Origin: Streptomyces sp. Root1304
GTDB taxonomy: Bacteria; Actinomycetota; Actinomycetes; Streptomycetales; Streptomycetaceae
NCBI RefSeq assembly: GCF_001426405.1
Contig: NZ_LMEP01000024.1
Span: forward strand, 352,678 to 416,677
DNA length: 64,000 nt
Direction of reading: 5' to 3'
Shown here: positions 1 through 7,665 of the stretch, one piece after another
Numbering within the stretch: position 1 is the first letter of the stretch
Layout of the letters: each line of letters starts with the position of its first letter
Notes under the pieces: model-generated
What the model saw: the letters and a program-made list of their open reading frames with translations, nothing else
Told to the model about the DNA's origin: nothing
Database searches by the model: none
Position numbers and translations under genes: made by a program

Positions 1-365
1 CCGCGGTCCGCGAGGAGGAGAACGCGCCGCTGCTGCGCCAGTCCGGTGCGGACGCGGTCATCACCAGCGCCAGCGCCGCCGGGCGACTGCTCGGCCTCTC
101 CGTACTGAGCCCCAGCGCGGGCACGGTCATGGAGGACCTGATCCAGCAGGGCTCGGGCCTCGACCTCGTCGAACGCCCGGTGACCAAGAGCGAGGTCGGC
201 AAGAGCGTGCGGGAGACGGGCGACCTGGTGGTGAGCGTGCTGCGCGGCCACCGGCTGCTCGGTTACGACGACCCGGCCGCCAGCCCGCTCCAGCTCACCG
301 ACCGGGTGATCACCATCGTGCGCGCCGCGGCGGTCACCCCGCTGAGCACCCCGCCGGAGGACTGA
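1..365 (+). CDS. TrkA-type K+ channel/NAD-binding protein, C-terminal part
   Basis: Partial gene: the frame is open from the first bases of the window (codons begin at position 3) to the TGA at 363-365, so only about 120 C-terminal residues are present. The fragment reads through the end of a Rossmann-type RCK_N/TrkA-N fold (LLRQSGADAVITSASAAGRL) into an RCK_C-like segment (DLVERPV...GDLVVSVLRGHRLLGY...DRVITI). Proteins of this build gate potassium channels or transporters from the cytoplasmic side in response to NAD(H) or other ligands. The pore part, if there is one, lies outside the window. The class is likely; the exact family member cannot be told from this fragment. Confidence 0.75.
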   Translation, partial: AVREEENAPLLRQSGADAVITSASAAGRLLGLSVLSPSAGTVMEDLIQQGSGLDLVERPVTKSEVGKSVRETGDLVVSVLRGHRLLGYDDPAASPLQLTDRVITIVRAAAVTPLSTPPED

Positions 366-458
366 GCACTCCACAGCACGCCACCGGAGGACCGGGCCCG
401 CCACCCGGAAGCCCGAGCGCGGTGGGCCCGGCGCGGTGGCGGGAGTAGCCTCGCCGCC

Positions 459-1445
459 ATGTATGCGATCACGATTCCGGAACCCGGTGGTCCCGAGGCC
501 CTCGTCTGGGCCGAGGTGCCCGACCCCGTACCCGGCGAGGGCGAGGTCCTCGTCGAGGTGGTGGCCAGCGCCGTCAACCGCGCCGATCTGCTCCAGCGGC
601 AGGGCTTCTACAACCCGCCGCCGGGCACGTCCCCGTACCCCGGTCTGGAGTGTTCGGGCCGGATCGTCGCGCTCGGCTCCGGCGTGGCCGGCTGGGCGGT
701 CGGCGACGAGGTCTGCGCGCTGCTCGCCGGCGGCGGTTACGCCGAGAAGGTCGTCGTACCGGCCGGGCAGCTGCTTCCCGTGCCGGAGGGCGTCGACCTG
801 GCCACGGCCGCAGCGCTCCCCGAGGTCGCCTGCACCGTCTGGTCCAACATCTTCATGATCGCGCACCTGCGGCCGGGCGAGACGCTGCTCGTGCACGGTG
901 GCGCGAGCGGGATCGGGACGATGGCGATCCAGCTGGCGAAGGCGGTCGGGGCGCGGGTCGCGGTCACCGCCGGAGGCCCCGAGAAGCTGGCGCGCTGCGC
1001 CGAACTCGGCGCGGACATCCTCATCGACTACCGCGAGCAGGACTTCGTCGAGGAACTGGCGAAGGCGACGGACGGGGCGGGCGCGGACGTCGTCCTGGAC
1101 ATCGTGGGCGCCAAGTACCTGGACCGGAACGTGCAGGCGCTGGCCGTGAACGGCCGGCTGGTCGTCATCGGTCTCCAGGGCGGGGTGAAGGCCGAGCTGA
1201 ACCTCGGGGCGCTGCTCGCGAAGCGCGCCGCCGTCATGGCGACGACGCTGAGGGCCCGTCCCGCGGACGAGAAGGCGGCGATCGTCGCCGCCGTCCGGGA
1301 GCACGTCTGGCCGCTGATCGCCGCGGGCGCGGTCCGGCCCGTCGTCGACCGGACGCTGCCGCTGTCGGAGGCGGCCGAGGGGCACCGGGTGCTGGAGGCG
1401 AGCGGCCACATCGGCAAGGTGCTGCTGCTCACGCCCCAGGCCTGA
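459..1445 (+). CDS. Zinc-independent NAD(P)H quinone oxidoreductase (PIG3-like)
   Basis: A 328-residue medium-chain dehydrogenase/reductase of the quinone oxidoreductase (PIG3/Qor) class, expected to transfer hydride from NADPH to quinones or other electrophiles in the cytoplasm. The N-terminal GroES-like domain has the family pattern SAVNRADLLQRQG and PYPGLECSG near residues 38-70. The nucleotide-binding loop HGGASGIGTMAIQLAKA lies at about 145-162. The Cys/His ligands of the catalytic zinc of alcohol dehydrogenases are absent, as expected for this class. The length is normal. No strong Shine-Dalgarno precedes the ATG, but the N-terminus MYAITIPEPGGPEAL is typical of the family. It converges on bpa, with a shared hairpin between them. 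Confidence 0.9.
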   Translation: MYAITIPEPGGPEALVWAEVPDPVPGEGEVLVEVVASAVNRADLLQRQGFYNPPPGTSPYPGLECSGRIVALGSGVAGWAVGDEVCALLAGGGYAEKVVVPAGQLLPVPEGVDLATAAALPEVACTVWSNIFMIAHLRPGETLLVHGGASGIGTMAIQLAKAVGARVAVTAGGPEKLARCAELGADILIDYREQDFVEELAKATDGAGADVVLDIVGAKYLDRNVQALAVNGRLVVIGLQGGVKAELNLGALLAKRAAVMATTLRARPADEKAAIVAAVREHVWPLIAAGAVRPVVDRTLPLSEAAEGHRVLEASGHIGKVLLLTPQA

Positions 1446-1457
1446 GGCGGGGACGCG

Positions 1458-1492
1458 GGAGGGGCCCGGCACACAAGGTGCCGGGCCCCTCC
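1458..1492. terminator. Bidirectional terminator between qor-like gene and bpa
   Basis: A 15-bp perfect inverted repeat (1458-1472 and 1478-1492) with the 5-nt loop ACAAG sits between two convergent genes, 12 bp after one stop and about 30 bp from the other. It is GC-rich and has no U-tract, as is usual in Streptomyces. Confidence 0.8.
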
Positions 1493-1521
1493 TCCGTACG
1501 GTCGGGGTCTACGCGAGACCC

Positions 1522-2070
1522 TTACAGGTACGGGCCCGAGCGGACCGCGTGGCCGTGGCCGCGGTCGTCGTCGTCATCGTCGTGGGACGAACCCGGCGGG
1601 AGCGCCCTGCGCATCTGCTCCAGCTGGGCGCGGGCCGCCATCTGCTGGGCGAACAGTGCCGTCTGGATGCCGTGGAAGAGGCCCTCCAGCCAGCCCACCA
1701 GCTGTGCCTGCGCGATGCGCAGCTCGGCCTCGGAGGGGATCGCCTCGTCCGTGAACGGCAGGGAGAGGCGCTCCAGTTCCTCCACCAGTTCGGGCGCGAG
1801 CCCGTCCTCCAGCTCCTTCACGGAGCTGGCGTGGATGTCCTTGAGCCTGACCCGGCTGGCCTCGTCGAGAGGTGCCGCGCGTACTTCCTCCAGGAGCTGC
1901 TTGATCATGCTGCCGATCCGCATGACCTTGGCAGGCTGCTCGACCATGTCCGTCACCGGGACCTCGCGGGGTTCGTCGTCGCCCTGAGTGCCGCCGAGCG
2001 CCATCCCGTCCTGTCCCACGATGAGGACCTGGGGGCTCTCCTGCGACCTGTCATTCCTCGGCATCTCCAT
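1522..2070 (-). CDS. bpa: Bacterial proteasome activator Bpa/PafE
   Basis: A 182-residue protein of the former DUF2587 family, the ATP-independent ring activator of the actinobacterial 20S proteasome (Bpa/PafE in Mycobacterium). The helical core (VMRIGSMIKQLLEEVRAAPLDEASR through LVGWLEGLFHGIQTALFAQQM, about residues 48-150) matches the four-helix bundle that oligomerises. An Asp/His-rich linker (SHDDDDDDRGHGHA) then leads to the C-terminus SGPYL, which corresponds to the GQYL-type (HbYX-like) tail that docks into the proteasome alpha ring. The ATG at 2070 is chosen because GAGAGA lies 8 nt upstream and the conserved protein begins there; the open frame runs 26 codons further upstream through hairpin sequence. 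No proteasome genes are in the window. Confidence 0.88.
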   Translation of the reverse strand: MEMPRNDRSQESPQVLIVGQDGMALGGTQGDDEPREVPVTDMVEQPAKVMRIGSMIKQLLEEVRAAPLDEASRVRLKDIHASSVKELEDGLAPELVEELERLSLPFTDEAIPSEAELRIAQAQLVGWLEGLFHGIQTALFAQQMAARAQLEQMRRALPPGSSHDDDDDDRGHGHAVRSGPYL

Positions 2071-2106
2071 GCCGCCATTCTCTCGTACCCAAGCGTCACC
2101 ACGAGG

Positions 2107-2149
2107 TGTGCCCCCGCACGAGGGTGATCCACCCTCGTGCGGGGGCACA
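2107..2149 (-). terminator. Strong hairpin terminator after the ABC permease gene
   Basis: A 20-bp perfect stem (2107-2126 with 2130-2149) closed by the 3-nt loop ATC, 18 nt beyond the permease stop codon and upstream of bpa. It would separate the ABC operon from bpa transcription on the same strand. Confidence 0.85.
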
Positions 2150-2167
2150 GGACGACAACGAAGACCG

Positions 2168-5032
2168 TCAGGTCGCCGCGCGCCGGGCCATCGCGCCGCG
2201 CGAGCGGGTCACGAGGGCGGCGAGCAGGGCGGCGCCGAGCGGTACGGCGATGAGCAGCCCGCCGAGGGTCTCCCAGGGGACGACGATCGGAACGTACGGC
2301 TCCGGCATGTCACCGCCCCAGCCTTCGGCGATGCTCTGCTGGTACATGGCGATCTGGTCGCGTTCCTCGGTGAGCCGGAGCCCCATGGCGGGCAGCATGC
2401 CGGCCGCCGAGCCGAGGATCACACCCATCGCGGCGACCACTCCGCACTGGAAGCCGCTGAGGGTGCGGCGGACGCGGGGCGGGGCGCCGACGGCGGCGAG
2501 CGTCTTCAGGTCGGCCTCGGCGTCGGCCTGGGCGAGCCCGGTGGCGATGCCCGCGGCGCCGATGGTGACGAGGCCCGCGAAGATCGACAGCGACAGGAGG
2601 ATGAGGCTGCTCTTGTTGACGAAGCCCTCCTCCAGGTAGAGGTCGACGCTGCTGCCGAGCTTGGCGAGTTCGCCGTCGAGCTTCTGGCGGACCTCGTCGT
2701 CCGGGAGCCGGTCGGTGGAGAGGTACGTGCCCAGCGGCACGGTGGTCAGTCCGGCGGCCTTGGCGGTGGCCGGGGTCATCAGGGCCTGGAGGCCGTAGGC
2801 GTCCGGGGTGCCGGGCACGCGGTAGGCGGGGACGGAGCTGACCTTGCCCGGCGCGGGAAGGTTCGCGTCGAGCGCCTTGTCGGCGGCGGCGAGGTCGGTG
2901 ATCTGCTTGATCCCGATCGTGCCGTTCTTGTCGATCTGGGCGCGGGAGAAGCTGACGATCTTCCCCTCGGCGAGGGCCTTCACGGCTCCGGCGTCCTCGA
3001 TGCCGAGGACCTTGAGGAGCTTGGCGTCACCGATGACGAGACCGCCCTCGGTGGGGACCCAGCCGCCGCCGGAGGACTGGTTGCAGCGCCAGTCCTCGGC
3101 GAGCAGCTTCCGTCGCTGGTCGGGAGTGAACTGCTCCGACGGGTCACCGCCGCCCGGGATCGTCTTGTACAGCGGGCACTCGTTGGCCGGGGGGATGACG
3201 ATCTCGTAGTGGCCGCAGCCCGCGCCGCGGCCCCAGGGGTCGCAGCTCGCCTTGCCGACGGAGACGCGCTCGACATCGGCGCGGACGTCGACCGGCAGGT
3301 AGCGCTGGAGCGCGTCGCGGACCGCGGGGACGTCCCGGCCGCCCTCCTCCGTGACGATGGCGGAGACAGCGCCGTACGGCAGCCGGGCCTCGTAGGTCGC
3401 CTTGCTCTCGGCCTCACGGCTGGCCATGTAGGTGGAGACGGCGACCGTGCCCGCGACGGCGGCGAGGACGGCGGCGACGGCCGGTGCCGTACGGCCCCGG
3501 TTGCGCACGGCGTCCCGCAGCGCGAGCCGCGGCGACAGCGGCAGCCAGCGCCCGGTGCGCCCGAACAGGCCGACCAGGGCCGGGGTCATGGCGACGACGC
3601 CCAGCTCGGCGAGGGCCGAGCCGCCCGCGACGATGGCGACCTGTCCGCTGACCAGCGAGCCGAAGAGGGCGATGGCACCGCCGAGGAGGAGGGCCCCGAG
3701 GCCGATCAGCGGCAGGACCCGGCTGGAGCGGCGGACGCCGCGCCGGCCGGTGAGCGAGGCGAGGACGGTCTGCCGGGAGGCCGTGATCGCCGGGACGATC
3801 GCGGCGAGCAGACCGGTCAGGACGGCGAGCAGCGCGATGCCGAGGAGTTCGAGCGGCCGGACGTCGAAGGCGCCGAACCGCTGCCCCATGGTCTGTTCGA
3901 GGACCGGCTGGAGCAGCAGGGTGAGGATCACGGCGAGGACCGTGCCGGTGACCGCCGCGGCGATACCGATGACCAGACCGCCGCTCAGCACGATGGCCCG
4001 GATGTGGCTGCGGGCACCGCCGTTGGCCCCGACGAGGCCGAGCTGGCGCCGCGAGCGGCGGGCGCCGACCGCGAAGGCCGGTCCGGCGAGCAGACAGATC
4101 TCCAGCATCGCCAGGGCGACGACGGTGACGAGGGAGGCGAGTTCGGCGGCGTTACCCGCCGGACCGTCGTGGAAGTCGCCCCAGCCGCCCTTCTGGTAGA
4201 GCGGGACCTCGGAGTCGGCCGGCGGGTCGAGGAACACGGCGCGCGAGGCGACGACCACACCCTTGGTGTTGATCTCCTTGACCATGTTCCACGTGAAACC
4301 ACCGGGCTTGCGCACCAGATAGCTGGTGGAGCCCCCGGGGGCGGACAGACCGGCCTTCTCGGCGGCCACCGCGTACGGCGCGAGGAAGGCGCCGGGCAGG
4401 GCGTTGATCTGGTCCGTCTTGAGAGAGTCGGGAATTTCGTAGGAGCCGACGATCCGGTACTGGCGGTCGAAGTTGCGGGCGGAAAGGGTCGAGCCGAGCG
4501 TCAGACCGCTGCTCTCCAGGAAGTGCGAGGTCGCCATGACCTCGTCGTTCTTCTCGGGGAACCGTCCTTCGAGGAGGGTCGTGATGCCGCGGGCGATCGG
4601 GTCGCCCGCCTTGAGCTCGCGGACCTCGGTGACGAGCAGACCGTGGGTCGTCGTCATCTTGGCCGAACCGGTGCGGTCCGTGAGGACGGTGGAACCGGCC
4701 GGGAAGGTCTTGGTGACATCGGTCGGGCCGCTGGGCCAGGCCATGTTCTCGTAGTCCTTGGCCGGCGTGGTCATCTCGCCGAGCGGGTCCTGGAGGATCG
4801 GGACCCCGTCGTAATCGGCGTCCTTGAACCGGGCGTCGGCCGCCCCTATCTGGCGGTCCGCGCGCTCGCCGGGCGACAACTCGGAGCTGCGGTAGGTCAG
4901 ATCGAGGGCGCTGACGCCCAGGATGGGCAGCGCGATCATGGCGAGGACGAGGGCGCTGCGGCCCTTGGAACGCCAGGCGTCACGACGGGCGATGCGGATC
5001 GCGGCCCGCCAGGAGTGGAACCAGGTCTTCAC
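2168..5032 (-). CDS. ABC transporter permease, FtsX/MacB type
   Basis: A 954-residue integral membrane protein with the layout of large two-FtsX-domain permeases of LolCDE/MacB-like exporters. There is one N-terminal membrane segment (about 24-45, after IRIARRDAWRSKGRS), a long extracytoplasmic domain, a first FtsX-type block of four helices (about 330-480), a second extracytoplasmic region, and a final three-helix block ending in RSRGAMARR. The GTG start at 5032 overlaps the TGA of the ATPase gene (GTGA), so the two are translationally coupled. Together with the ATPase and the PadR regulator upstream this is probably a drug- or envelope-stress-responsive exporter; the substrate is unknown. 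A parS-like sequence lies within the coding region at 4286-4299. Confidence 0.85.
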   Translation of the reverse strand: MKTWFHSWRAAIRIARRDAWRSKGRSALVLAMIALPILGVSALDLTYRSSELSPGERADRQIGAADARFKDADYDGVPILQDPLGEMTTPAKDYENMAWPSGPTDVTKTFPAGSTVLTDRTGSAKMTTTHGLLVTEVRELKAGDPIARGITTLLEGRFPEKNDEVMATSHFLESSGLTLGSTLSARNFDRQYRIVGSYEIPDSLKTDQINALPGAFLAPYAVAAEKAGLSAPGGSTSYLVRKPGGFTWNMVKEINTKGVVVASRAVFLDPPADSEVPLYQKGGWGDFHDGPAGNAAELASLVTVVALAMLEICLLAGPAFAVGARRSRRQLGLVGANGGARSHIRAIVLSGGLVIGIAAAVTGTVLAVILTLLLQPVLEQTMGQRFGAFDVRPLELLGIALLAVLTGLLAAIVPAITASRQTVLASLTGRRGVRRSSRVLPLIGLGALLLGGAIALFGSLVSGQVAIVAGGSALAELGVVAMTPALVGLFGRTGRWLPLSPRLALRDAVRNRGRTAPAVAAVLAAVAGTVAVSTYMASREAESKATYEARLPYGAVSAIVTEEGGRDVPAVRDALQRYLPVDVRADVERVSVGKASCDPWGRGAGCGHYEIVIPPANECPLYKTIPGGGDPSEQFTPDQRRKLLAEDWRCNQSSGGGWVPTEGGLVIGDAKLLKVLGIEDAGAVKALAEGKIVSFSRAQIDKNGTIGIKQITDLAAADKALDANLPAPGKVSSVPAYRVPGTPDAYGLQALMTPATAKAAGLTTVPLGTYLSTDRLPDDEVRQKLDGELAKLGSSVDLYLEEGFVNKSSLILLSLSIFAGLVTIGAAGIATGLAQADAEADLKTLAAVGAPPRVRRTLSGFQCGVVAAMGVILGSAAGMLPAMGLRLTEERDQIAMYQQSIAEGWGGDMPEPYVPIVVPWETLGGLLIAVPLGAALLAALVTRSRGAMARRAAT
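4286..4299. other. parS: parS-like ParB-binding site inside the permease gene
   Basis: GTTCCACGTGAAAC differs at one base from the 14-bp Streptomyces parS core GTTTCACGTGAAAC. In S. coelicolor several functional parS copies are known to carry a single deviation of this kind, and some lie inside genes. A ParB site here would be consistent with an origin-proximal location. Binding is inferred from sequence only. Confidence 0.6.
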
Positions 5033-5763
5033 GCTTCGGCCACCTGGCCCGACAGCAGGGAGTCGGCTTCGCTGCGCACGGTCTGGTCGACGATGGCGCC
5101 GTCCCGCAGGAACACGACCCGGTCCGCCCAGGCGGCGAACCGCGGCTCGTGGGTGACGAGGACACCGGCGGCGCCCGCGTCGCAACGGGTGCGGAGCAGG
5201 GCGAGCACGGACTCGCCGGTCTCGGAGTCCAAGGCGCCGGTCGGCTCGTCGGCGAGCACCAGACGGCGGTCGCCGACCAGGGCGCGGGCGATGGCGACGC
5301 GCTGCTGCTGACCGCCGGACATCTCGTCGGGGAAGCGGTCGGCGAGGTGGCCGAGCCCCATCTCCTCCAGGGCCCCCACGGCCTCGACGCGCGCCTTGCG
5401 GGCGGAGGTGCCGTCCAGCTCGCGGGGCAGTGCCACGTTCTCGGCGGCGGTGAGCGCCGGGATGAGGTTGTAGTCCTGGAAGACGTAGCCGATGCTGCGG
5501 CGGCGCAGGGCCGCGAGCTGCTTGACGCTCGCGGTGGTGATGTCGGTGTCCTCGACGATCACCTGACCCGAGGTGGGGGTGTCGAGGCCGCCCGCGATGG
5601 TGAGCAGCGTGGACTTGCCGGAGCCGGACGGGCCCATGACGGCGACGAGTTCACCCGGGTACACGGCGAGGTCGATGCCGCGCAGGGCATGCACCTCGGT
5701 GGCACCCGCGCCATGGACGCGGGTCAGGTTCTTGAGTTGCAGCACGGGCTGCTGTGCGGACAT
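5029..5763 (-). CDS. ABC transporter ATP-binding protein (LolD/MacB class)
   Basis: A 244-residue ATPase that would power the permease encoded immediately downstream. All nucleotide-binding motifs are intact: Walker A GPSGSGKST (about 44-52), Q-loop VFQDYN, signature MSGGQQQR, Walker B RLVLADEPTGALD, and the switch His in VTHEPR. The spacing and the ADEPTGALD sequence are those of the MacB/LolD subfamily of exporters. The stop codon overlaps the GTG of the permease by four bases. About 100 bp separate it from the upstream padR-like gene, and the three are probably co-transcribed and PadR-controlled. Confidence 0.93.
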   Translation of the reverse strand: MSAQQPVLQLKNLTRVHGAGATEVHALRGIDLAVYPGELVAVMGPSGSGKSTLLTIAGGLDTPTSGQVIVEDTDITTASVKQLAALRRRSIGYVFQDYNLIPALTAAENVALPRELDGTSARKARVEAVGALEEMGLGHLADRFPDEMSGGQQQRVAIARALVGDRRLVLADEPTGALDSETGESVLALLRTRCDAGAAGVLVTHEPRFAAWADRVVFLRDGAIVDQTVRSEADSLLSGQVAEA

Positions 5764-5862
5764 GAAGGGGTCCCCCCTTGGGCGTACGCGGCGGGCTGCC
5801 GGGCACGGGAGCGAGCGGTGGAAGGCGGTGCGGAAGTGGTACGGGCGGGGTGCGGCGTGTGG

Positions 5863-6597
5863 TCAGCGCGCCCCGCCCACGGGTGGGGCGGCCTCGGCGA
5901 CGGGCTGCGGCGGTACGGCGGACACGGGGGCGGCGGTTCGGGTGGCACCGGTGGTCATGCCGGTGCCGGTGCCCGAGCCGGAGCCGAGGTCTGTGCGACC
6001 GCCGGCGTCCGTGCTCGTGCCCCTGTCCGTATCCGTGTTCCCGTGCGTGTCGAGCGCCGAGAGGCGGATCAGCCGGGACTCGCAGTGGTCCAGCCAGCGC
6101 GCCTCGGCCTCGGTCTGGAAGATCAGCTGCTCCAGGACGAGCAGCCAGGCCACGTCGTCCCGTTCCCGGGCTCCGCCGCTCTCGACGGCGACGAGCGCCT
6201 GGGCCTTGAGCCGGGTGTAGTCCTGCATCGCCTGCACGGTGTGCCGGCGCTGGGACTGGATGACGTGGCGGATGTCGACGCCCGGGGCGCCCACCGCCAT
6301 GGCGAGCTTGATGGCCAGCTCGTCACGGGCCGGGCTGGTGCGGTCCACCGGCCTCTCGAACCAGGTCCTCAGCTCGGCGCGACCGCTGTCGGTGATCGCG
6401 TAGAGCGCGTGCCCGGCCGTGTCCTCGCCGCCCTGCGCGACCATGCCGTCGCGCTCCAGACGGTTGAGGGTCGTGTAGACCTGGCCGACGTTCAGTGGCC
6501 ATGTGGAGCCGGTGCGGGACTCGAACTCCGTACGGAGCTGGGAGCCGTAGCGAGGGCCGCGTTCGAGAAGGGCGAGAAGCCCATGGCGGATCGACAT
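5863..6597 (-). CDS. PadR family transcriptional regulator
   Basis: A 244-residue regulator. The N-terminal winged helix MSIRHGLLALLERGPRYGSQ...VGQVYTTLNRLERDGMV is the PadR signature. The middle part (to about 180) fits the C-terminal dimerisation helices of the PadR-s2 class. The last 65 residues are a low-complexity Gly/Thr/Asp/Pro tail that is unusual for the family. The start is placed at the ATG at 6597 because the family motif begins there. A -10-like hexamer lies 8 nt upstream of that ATG, so the mRNA may be leaderless. A perfect dyad covers the start codon, suggesting autorepression and control of the downstream ABC exporter genes. Confidence 0.88.
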   Translation of the reverse strand: MSIRHGLLALLERGPRYGSQLRTEFESRTGSTWPLNVGQVYTTLNRLERDGMVAQGGEDTAGHALYAITDSGRAELRTWFERPVDRTSPARDELAIKLAMAVGAPGVDIRHVIQSQRRHTVQAMQDYTRLKAQALVAVESGGARERDDVAWLLVLEQLIFQTEAEARWLDHCESRLIRLSALDTHGNTDTDRGTSTDAGGRTDLGSGSGTGTGMTTGATRTAAPVSAVPPQPVAEAAPPVGGAR

Positions 6598-6608
6598 ACT
6601 CAGTATGT
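6594..6608. promoter_or_regulatory. PadR operator candidate overlapping the padR start codon
   Basis: ACATACTCAGTATGT is a 15-bp perfect dyad around a central base. PadR repressors are known to bind ATGT-N-ACAT type inverted repeats. This site covers the ATG of the regulator and its 3' part overlaps the -10 hexamer, the expected geometry for autorepression. Confidence 0.65.
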
Positions 6609-6633
6609 ATACCGGGTATGCCGGGACGGACAA
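6606..6633 (-). promoter_or_regulatory. Promoter of the padR-ABC locus
   Basis: On the minus strand TTGTCC (6628-6633) and TATACA (6606-6611) are separated by 16 bp. The expected transcription start falls on or next to the ATG at 6597, so translation would begin on a leaderless or nearly leaderless mRNA. The -10 overlaps the operator dyad. Confidence 0.5.
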
Positions 6634-6691
6634 CCGTCCTGAGAGGGAAGCGGGGGGTCCGCCTCAAGGGGGACCCGGGGGGTCCGGAGGG

Positions 6692-7447
6692 TCAGCGGCG
6701 GCGCATCCGCAGCCCGAGGAAACCGATCCCCAGCCCCATCAGGGCGAGCCCCACTCCCAGGGTGAGCACGGGAACCCGCTGGTCAGCGAGGGGTGAGGAG
6801 GCCTCCGACGCGAGACGCGGCGCGGCGGCGGGCCGGCTGGCGGGCGGCACCTCGGGCAGGGCCGGCTCCTCCTCGCGTACCTCCTCGGGCTCCTCCTCCA
6901 CGTCCCCGGGAGCGCGCGGCTCTGTTGCGGATTCGGTACGGGAGGGGCCGGGCGACGGTCTCGCGGCGCCCGCCGAGGCGCCCGGGCCCAGCGACCGGCC
7001 GGGCCGGATCCGTCCCTCTCCGGCGGGGCGGCCGGCGAGGGAAGCGGAACCGCTGGGGGCGGGCGCGTCGGTGGGCTCGCCGAGGGCCGTTCCGGAGGGG
7101 GCGGGCGCCCCCGTCCCGGACGCCCCGGTCCCGCTCGGCGCGGGCGCGGGGGACGCGGGCGTACCGGCGTCCCCGGTGCGCCCCGGGGAGACGGTGGCGG
7201 TGGGAGCGGCGGGGGTCGCGGTCGCGGAGGGCGCGGCGGAGGAGGGGAGCGCGGTGGACGACGGGGGCGTCGCGGGGGTGGTGCCGGCCGCGGGAGGGGT
7301 GCCAGGGAGGGCGACCCCGGCCGTGGCGCCGGGCACCTCGGCCCCGTGCCCGGCCGGCGCCGCGTACACCGTGCACGCGCAGGCGAACGCGCAGGTGAGC
7401 GCGGGGCCGAGGGCCCGCACGCGTGTCCTGCGGAGTGCTGGAGTCAC
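6692..7447 (-). CDS. Secreted membrane-anchored Pro/Ala/Thr-rich protein
   Basis: Unrecognised 251-residue protein. A basic N-terminus (TPALRRTRVRALG) precedes a hydrophobic signal-peptide core (PALTCAFACACTVYA) with an AxA-like cleavage region. The middle is a low-complexity segment of Pro, Ala, Thr, Ser and Gly. The C-terminus has one hydrophobic helix (VPVLTLGVGLALMGLGIGFLGL) ending in RMRRR, with no LPxTG motif. This is the layout of a cell-wall-spanning, membrane-tethered stalk protein. The GTG at 7447 is chosen for the AGGGGG about 8 nt upstream; the ATG at 7501 has no ribosome site. A 22-bp tandem repeat lies 100 bp upstream. Function unknown. Confidence 0.65.
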   Translation of the reverse strand: MTPALRRTRVRALGPALTCAFACACTVYAAPAGHGAEVPGATAGVALPGTPPAAGTTPATPPSSTALPSSAAPSATATPAAPTATVSPGRTGDAGTPASPAPAPSGTGASGTGAPAPSGTALGEPTDAPAPSGSASLAGRPAGEGRIRPGRSLGPGASAGAARPSPGPSRTESATEPRAPGDVEEEPEEVREEEPALPEVPPASRPAAAPRLASEASSPLADQRVPVLTLGVGLALMGLGIGFLGLRMRRR

Positions 7448-7554
7448 CGGGTGACCCCCTCCCGTACCGAGCCGCCGAGATGGTCGATTCAGCGTAGACA
7501 CGCTGGGACATTTCCGGCATCCGGGACGGGGTCAGTCGGTGTAAGGGGGCGTCA

Positions 7555-7598
7555 GAACGCCCGAGGGGTGTCATCGGAACGCCCGAGGGGTGTCAACG
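7555..7598. repeat. 22-bp tandem direct repeat, two copies
   Basis: GAACGCCCGAGGGGTGTCA occurs at 7555-7573 and 7577-7595; with the spacers TCG and ACG this is two copies of a 22-bp unit differing at one base. It lies between the PASTA kinase terminator and the start of the envelope protein gene. Two copies at two helical turns could be a tandem operator. Confidence 0.75.
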
Positions 7599-7601
7599 GA
7601 C

Positions 7602-7631
7602 GGGGGAGGCGTCAGAGCTGACGCCTCCCCC
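7602..7631 (-). terminator. Terminator of the PASTA kinase gene
   Basis: 14-bp perfect arms (7602-7615 and 7618-7631) around AG, starting 34 nt beyond the kinase stop codon on the minus strand. Confidence 0.75.
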
Positions 7632-7665
7632 GCTGGGCCCGTCCGCCGGGCCTCGCCACCGCGCG

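Noticed and set aside
1988..5311. Very long plus-strand open frame (1107 codons) over the ABC locus
   Set aside because: Antisense shadow of the permease gene, caused by high GC; the composition is low-complexity Gly/Ala/Arg/Asp and no domain is visible, whereas the minus strand encodes intact ABC proteins.
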